This document shows, one piece after another, positions 57,923 to 64,000 of a stretch of DNA of 64,000 nt; position 1 is the stretch's first letter; each line of letters opens with the position of its first letter. A program made the translations under genes and the position numbers. The notes beneath the pieces were generated by a model. It was given only the letters and a program-made list of their open reading frames with translations. It was not told the origin of the DNA and ran no database searches. The DNA lies in the NCBI GenBank assembly GCA_000697355.1, contig JNEN01001251.1, positions 1 through 64,000 of the forward strand, in the 5' to 3' direction. Origin of the DNA: Syncephalastrum monosporum B8922 (lineage: Eukaryota; Mucoromycota; Mucoromycetes; Mucorales; Syncephalastraceae).

Positions 57923-60900
57923 ATGTCAGTAGTGAGCAAAGGCGATCCAGAGCTGGGTCGACTTGCTGAAAACATGACCCAGCCAGGCGTGGCGGACATC
58001 AACATCTCGGCGAGTGGCCTCGAGCTCACCTTTTCAGCAGCACTAGATGACGCAGAGAACCTGGAGCAGCTGGGGCCCGTCATCAAGCAGATTACAGAGA
58101 CTGGCCGCCAAGAAGCCTTTGTTGATCAGCTCGATGCCCTCATTCGAAAGAAAGACGGTGAAATTGAACGCATGTGCAATGCCCATTATCAGGTACTTGG
58201 CTCGCTTGTGTACGTACAAGAAGGAGAACCTCCCGTTTATATTTTACTCTATTTGGGCAGGAATTCGTGCAAGCCGTCGATCAGCTTCTTAAAGTACGCA
58301 AAGGCTCAGTCGTCCTACGCCAGAAGCTGGCCGATGTCAATATTACTCTGCAAACAAGAGGCAACAAACTTGCTGAAAAAGTATACAGGATCATATCATA
58401 ATCTACAACGTGCCTGACCTTTTTGCTGTTAGCGTCGCGAACTCATTGAAGCTCGACGTGTCCAGCATAATGTCGAAGACGCGATTGAAGCTCTGCAAAA
58501 GAGCTTGGCTGTCTTGGACCTCGCTAATAAGGCCGAATTTCATTTGGAAGACAAGAAATATTATTCTGCCCTCAAGGTAAATATTTCTGACACTCTCTGG
58601 CTGTCTTTGTTGACTTTCTCCATGCAATAGACACTGGATAGCCTTGAAAATGAGCATCTGGTCGAGTTACCGCAATATAGTTTTGTTAAGCAACTCAGCC
58701 AAGGCGTACCGACCATGCAGAATATCATCAAAGATGATGTCACTGTGCAATTGAGAGAGTGGCTCGCTTCGTACGTATCAGCACAACACGCGAAAGCTCC
58801 CAACTGATCCCATGACTTGCAGCGTGCGAGGTGTCTCACGTGACATTGGTTCTCTTGCTATGCAGCGCATGCAGGAACGACAGGAACGCTGGCGCTCCAA
58901 GACTGCCGACAATCCAAAACTACGATACCTCCAACATCATAATGTGAATTCCGCCATTGAGATGGTCGTCAATGAAGGACTTGAATGTAAGACATACAAA
59001 GAGTTCTACTAAAGCGCGATCTCATGTGATAGGTTTTCCCGAATCTAGCGAGCATCGTAGATGAAGTTGATATCGATTTTGAGCCTCTCTTTCGATGCAT
59101 CCATGTCTATAATACCCTTAGAAAGCGACAAGAATTTAAAGCCTCCTACGAAGAAGATAGAAGGGTACATTCGGATACAGTATGAACGTCAATATGCTGA
59201 CAGGTTTCCATTTTCACATGTAGGCTCAAGCCAATCTTGCATTGTCAACACCAATTAGTTTGCGTGATGGCAACATGACGCCTTTCGAGACATTGTTACA
59301 AGACATCGTGGGCTTTTTTATTATTGAACACATTATTCTCCACAGTACCCAAGACTTTAGGAGCCAGTCGGAGGTAATCGATCACTGAGTAGAACCTATC
59401 CCTTCGACTCATGCCTGGTGGTTGTTAGGTGGATGCGCTCTGGGAGATGGTAACCGGAAAGGTCATTCTGATCGTCTCTGAGAGTCTAAAGGGTTGCCGA
59501 GACCCTGAATTATTTCTACGCATCAAGTTTTCCTTGTTGATCTTCATCCAAACACTCGAAGTACGTCATTTGCTACTCATTGATGGGCTGTGATTGAACC
59601 AAGCGAAAACCGACTAACTGTGATAACAGAGTTTCGACTACTCTGTCAAACCACTGCAAGAGACACTCCTCACTCTGTTTCAGCGCTACTCAGAGCTCCT
59701 GATCAGCCAATACAGCGAAGTATTTGAGAAGGTACGGGATTCCTTTTCAGATGCAGGGGTTCTGACTCACCCATTTTAAATAGATCGTCGAGGAAGATGA
59801 ATGCATGCCTATGACGGTAGAGAACGCGGATGAACTTCGAGAAGTCATGCAATATACCCGATTCCGTCCAGATAGAGAATTCCTGAAGCGGCATGGGTAA
59901 GTCAAGATTATGAAAGCCGATCTAGGATGCTTATAGCCTGTCTGGTACTAGTTTCCCTCTTCGCTTGCCGTTCTCCAAGGTGTTTCCCACTTGTTGTCGT
60001 GATGTCAGCGGGTTTGTACACCAGTTTTACCAGTTTGCGGAAGGTTTCTCGCAAACCCACGGCGAGATGGACGATATCCTTAAGAAGGTAAAAAAAAAAA
60101 GAAAAAGAAAGAAACATCTCCCTCTACGCGGTTAGACTGAAACACAAAACGCATCCTTGAACTTTAGGCAGTGGATAGTCTCCTGATCCAGAAAGTCAAC
60201 GCCATCCTACTCAAGAAGCTGCAGTCGACCAACTTGTCGCAGATTGTGCAGATCATCATCAATATCGAGTATTTTGAATCAACCTGCCCCGACTTTGAAA
60301 TGCTTTTGATGGAAACCCGCTCATTCCATCGCTCCGGACGCATCAACCTCAAGGCGACGTCCACGTTTGAGGAAACGCGTCGAAAAGCCGAAAAACGTAT
60401 CTTTGAGCTCGTGAATTCCAAGTTGGATGAGTTTTTGGAGCTATCCGATTTTGAGTGGTAAGCAAAAGAGACGGACCCGTATTTATGCTGAGGAAGAGAG
60501 AGAGAAAGAAGCACAAGACTCATGAGAATCGCTTATTTTTTTTCCTAAATAGGGACACTCGTACTCTCCAGCAGCAACCCAGTGCTCATCTACTCGACCT
60601 CGTCTCGTTCTTGACCAATGTGACAAATGCAGCCTTGCTCAATTTGCCTGAATCGATCAAAAGCTTGCTTTACTTTGATGCATTGGAACATCTCAGCCAG
60701 TCGATGAAGGTAAATGAAAATAGAAAATATTCTGGTGTAACTTGGTCGGACTGACCATGCATGGGGCAACAGAGTTTGTTGCTGGATCCAGATCTTCATT
60801 TTATCACAGAAGCGGCCTTGCGCAACTTTGATACCGATGTGCGGTTTCTGGAGGATTTTGTACGCCGGCAAGGAGATCCGACGGTTCAGGATACGTTCGT

Positions 60901-61307
60901 GGAACTCCGGCAGGTGAGCATGGGAAATCCCTATCGAGACTTGCTCACTCACTCAGCGTATCCAGCTCCTGGACCTCGCCATGAGCGAGAACCCAGAAGA
61001 ATATCTCTCTCCGCCGGCGAGGACACGGAAATACAGCCGAGTGCACAGTCGCGATGTAGTAAACCTGCTGGAAAAGTAAGTGTTGCATCACCTACTAGAA
61101 AGAGAGAGCTGCGCCAAGCTTAAAGTGCCCTCTTAAAAAAATTTTCTAGACTTTTGCGCGATCTCGGGGCAAGCGCGCACAACCCGCGGCAAAAAGCGCG
61201 ACGCAAGAACATGGAGAACGTCGCCAGGTAAAGGAACAAAGCTGTGATTCGATGTTGGTGTTGTTCGCTGATTAACTCTTTTATACAGGGTTTTACGATC
61301 CATGTAG
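57923..61307 (+). CDS. SEC15: exocyst complex subunit Sec15
   Basis: Seventeen exons give 793 residues: 57923-58192, 58261-58380, 58433-58576, 58631-58770, 58823-58986, 59049-59164, 59224-59373, 59429-59560, 59630-59731, 59784-59896, 59952-60087, 60168-60457, 60553-60709, 60773-60913, 60966-61075, 61150-61227, 61289-61307. Typical Sec15 blocks are DALIRKKDGEIERMCNAHYQ, EFVQAVDQLLKVRKGSVVLR, the RRELIEARRVQHNVEDAIEA coiled coil, SIVDEVDIDFEPLF, FPLRLPFSKVFPTCCRDV and SGFVHQFYQFAEGF. The helical C-terminal Rab-binding domain is followed by FLTNVTNAALLNLPESIKSL. Sec15 is the Sec4/Rab8/Rab11 effector that tethers secretory vesicles for polarised growth, important at hyphal tips. The last coding exon holds only 19 nt. 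For exon 6 the second AG is used because the first breaks the frame. Confidence 0.94.
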
Positions 61308-62106
61308 ACTTCTTGCAAAAATCGATAGAAAACGTTGGCTACCTCTTATACACCCGCAGGGGCATACTATGTGAACCTTTCGCTTTCCAGTTCCTTTTTT
61401 TTTTTTTTTTTTTTTGGTCTGTTTCTTTGGGATATAACTGGTATCGCGTATGGGACGTCCTTAGATGGGAAAACATATTGAGGCTGCTGGCCACGAATGA
61501 ATGGTGTAACATGCTGTTTATATCGAGATCGGCGGAAGTTAGAAAGGAAAGTGATGTGGACTTGAGTATGTACGCCCGCGACCCAGAGGGCGCATGACAC
61601 AGACATTACAACTTTTGTTTGGTGAGAAAAAGGAAGAAAAAAAAGCTAAAAACAAAAAGGCAAGACGAACGGAATCTTGACCTGTGCCATGCAATCGGTT
61701 TCATTGCTAAACATGATATCAATACAGATGACTTGTGCAATAAATTCTGCATCTTTTCATAATGCAGGTCCGATCTATTCAGACAGAAACCAAGAAAGTG
61801 GATCGTCATTCATCGTGGAGGTCAAAATAATATATTCTATTTTTTCTGCCCGACCAACAGGACGAAGGAAGTTTCAGGTGAAATATGGCATTCACCAAAG
61901 ATAAAAAAGATGTGGCGGCAGCCATGATTGGACAACGCAGATGAAACTTAGACTTTACCTCGTAAAGTAACTGTAAGTGACAAAAATCGGCGACAGAAAC
62001 ATTTTTTCTCTAATATACATTGCCAAATCCTGCATTTGGTATTTTCTTCTTCTTTGCTCCTTCCCCCGATTCCTACCCTCTTTGCCAACCACGCATAAAG
62101 GTCAAC
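61308..62106. other. intergenic between SEC15 and the channel gene
   Basis: SEC15 3' flank with a T21 run (61395-61415) and the upstream region of the MscS-family gene. No gene recognised. Confidence 0.35.
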
Positions 62107-64000
62107 ATGGGAGAAGGCGATTCGCATGGACTCGGAGGCTTCGGAGGCCATGATGCAGGCCATGATGGCCATCATGGTGCTTATGATGGTGCGCAAAAAG
62201 AAAAATAACAATGTCATGGCTGGATCAAAGTTGGATTTGTTTAACCTCCTCTTTTGTTTTTTTTTATTTATTTTTTTCTGCACAGCCGGCGGACGTCGAT
62301 CTTCGAGTGCAGCATCCTCTTCAAATGAAGAAAAAATGGAACAGGAGACAGAATACCAAGAAGACGCACAGAAAGAGGAGCAGCGGGCACGACGACCGCA
62401 GCTAATTTCACGAAACTCTGAAGCGGGGATATCGACTCGTAGTTCGACGGACGACGAAGGAACCCGAGTAGAACTTGTTGAAGGCCTGCCTGCCGAGATT
62501 CCCCTGGAAGCCCTGGCAGGTACGCGAGAAATCGAAAAAAAAAAAAAAAGTCTCAGTTCCAACAAAATTTTCACACACATAACGTCTATCAGGTCCGGGT
62601 CTGGTCACTACCACTCTCAATGACGAGGAGTTTGACTGGGCTGGAGGCGAGGATGACGAGGAAGACGATAAAGAAAAGAAGAAAGAGGCGAAAAGGTCGA
62701 CTGTACTCGTGTGTCTGACAAAGAACTCGTCGTATATTGCCTGGACCTGCATCGTCACCTTTGCGCTCATGCTCATTGCGGTCGATGTTGCGCTGTTTGT
62801 TGTCTACCGCGACCGCGTTTCCATGGTGTCGTACAACCTGGAGCTGTGGTTCACGTGGGCTGCTTTTATGTGGTGTATTGGTATGATTTTGCAAGTCATT
62901 GTCGAACTTGTCCCCTGGGCTATCAAACGCATCGTGGGCGTTTTGCGCCCGCAGTCTACCGAAGTATTGCGTATGCGCCTTGCGGTATGTAGCTTTCTTC
63001 TTATCGATCGACTCTATTTGTTTCTAAACTGAACTTTTATATTTTAGTACTACATGGCTCTGCGGACCTATGTCAAGCTGTTAGTCAATTCGGCATGGTG
63101 CTGGGGTTCGTGGGCACTTATCCGCAACTTGGTGCCTCTCCCATCGGGTGGATCCATCCCTAACTACGTTGGTGTACTATACAGCATCTGGGAATGCGTC
63201 TTCTTCGCCGCACTGCTTGTATTTATCGAGAAGTTCTTGCTGCAATTGATCGGTGAGTGCACTAGAAAATCGGGTTGCTTCTGCCAAAATTTACTTACGC
63301 TTTTCCCGGTATAGTCACATCCTTTCACAAGTAAGATTTCCGACGAGACGGACGAGACGGACGAAGGCGGGAGGTCCAGACCAATGATATTCATGCGCGC
63401 ATTATACTTTTTATAGGAAAGCCTACGGAGATCGAATCAAAGAAAACGATCGGACGCTCAAGATACTGGATCGTCTCAAAAAAGTCAAGCGAAAGACCCC
63501 TCAGGATTTCTTGCGAAAGCACATCCGCCGCCCCAACGTCAAGGGAGGTCGACCTTTATCGTCCGGCGTGCCGAGCCGCTCTGCCTCCACCGATGAAGGA
63601 GTGGCTACAGCGATCGGAGGTAGCACACCGCAAGCGCTCGCTGGAAACCCTCAAGAAAACGGACAGCCTACAACGCGCTCGATCATGCGCTCGGCAACGG
63701 ACGACGGTACCGGCCGCGCTAACGTCCGCTTCCCATCGACGAATATGGATACTCTGATTGCTATTCCACCTCTGGATGACCGCAACGATGACGGTCGCGA
63801 GTTGACCGACGCAGAGAAACGCGAGCTCGCCCTGCGCGAGATGGACGATGATAAAGAACAGTTCGAGACGACGACGCCGCCTCCGCGGGATGCGCCGCGT
63901 CGTAAGAGCGATGACTTTGTTACGAGCCTGACGCGCCGCTTGCGCGACGTGAAGCACAAGAAGCACAAGGGTGACGCGATCGACCAGGACACGCGCGACC
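62107..64000 (+). CDS. MscS-family mechanosensitive ion channel (Msy1/Msy2-like), 3' end outside window
   Basis: Exons 62107-62188, 62286-62519, 62593-62984, 63048-63252, 63315-63330 and 63417-64000 are visible; the gene continues past the window. The N terminus is Gly/His-rich and then acidic/Ser-rich (cytosolic). Membrane segments start at SSYIAWTCIVTFALMLIAVD, then WFTWAAFMWCIGMILQVIVE, LVNSAWCWGSWALIRNLVPL and YSIWECVFFAALLVFIEKFL. The linker LLQLIVTSFHKKAYGDRIKE is assembled through a 16-nt exon. The long basic/Ser region after it (LKKVKRKTPQDFLRKHIRRP) is typical of the fungal EF-hand MscS channels of ER and cell membranes that guard against hypo-osmotic shock. The MscS pore and EF-hand lie beyond the window, so the call rests on the conserved N-terminal half. 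Confidence 0.85.

Overview
The window is nuclear DNA of an intron-rich, compact fungal genome. Nearly every gene is cut by short GT-AG introns (about 50-100 nt) with GTAAGT-like donors. The gene set is fungal: protein O-mannosyltransferase, Atp19, Dom34, Ede1-type endocytic scaffold, Lag1 ceramide synthase, Hmt1-type ABC transporter and the fungal EF-hand/MscS channel family. An early-diverging fungus, probably Mucoromycota (Mucorales-like), fits best. That placement is inference from gene architecture and protein flavour and was not tested by phylogeny.

Layout. 0.6-2 kb: secreted expansin-like protein (+) and F-ATP synthase subunit k (-). 3.7-12.6 kb: vacuolar amino-acid transporter, Atf1/CREB-type bZIP factor, a degenerate mitochondrial PDK/BCKDK-family protein, SF3b subunit PHF5A/Rds3, and an unrecognised Ala/Pro-repeat protein. 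12.7-19.4 kb (-): Pelota/Dom34, nucleolar FKBP, PMT2-type mannosyltransferase. 19.4-22.9 kb: gene-poor. 22.9-34.8 kb: glycerol kinase, mitochondrial Hsp70, ZUP1/Mug105-type protease, proline iminopeptidase, ESCRT-II Vps36. 34.8-37 kb: a decayed island with a frameshifted zinc-finger ORF, a relic with a PD-(D/E)XK-like signature, a hairpin and a tandem repeat. 37-48.5 kb: EF-1alpha, mitochondrial-type PP2C, Ede1/Eps15-like protein, ceramide synthase, Get3. 49-64 kb: SUN-domain protein, purine nucleoside phosphorylase, Hmt1-like ABC transporter, Urm1, an unrecognised acidic protein, exocyst Sec15, and the 5' part of an MscS-family channel that runs off the window.

The genes are mostly independent housekeeping units and do not form a pathway cluster. 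Themes that recur are membrane traffic and organelle biology (Vps36, Sec15, Ede1, Get3, Lag1, PMT), mitochondria (Atp19, PDK-like, mtHsp70, PP2C) and translation or quality control (EF-1alpha, Pelota, Hsp70). Several gene pairs share short divergent promoters (PHF5A with the Ala/Pro protein, HMT1 with URM1, the acidic protein with SEC15).

The most interesting items are the PDK-like protein that has lost two of its ATP-binding motifs, the decayed island at 35-37 kb, CRE/M26 sites in front of the Atf1-like gene, and several 6-27 nt coding exons. I assembled exon boundaries by reading splice signals and keeping the reading frame; every complete model closes to a whole number of codons.
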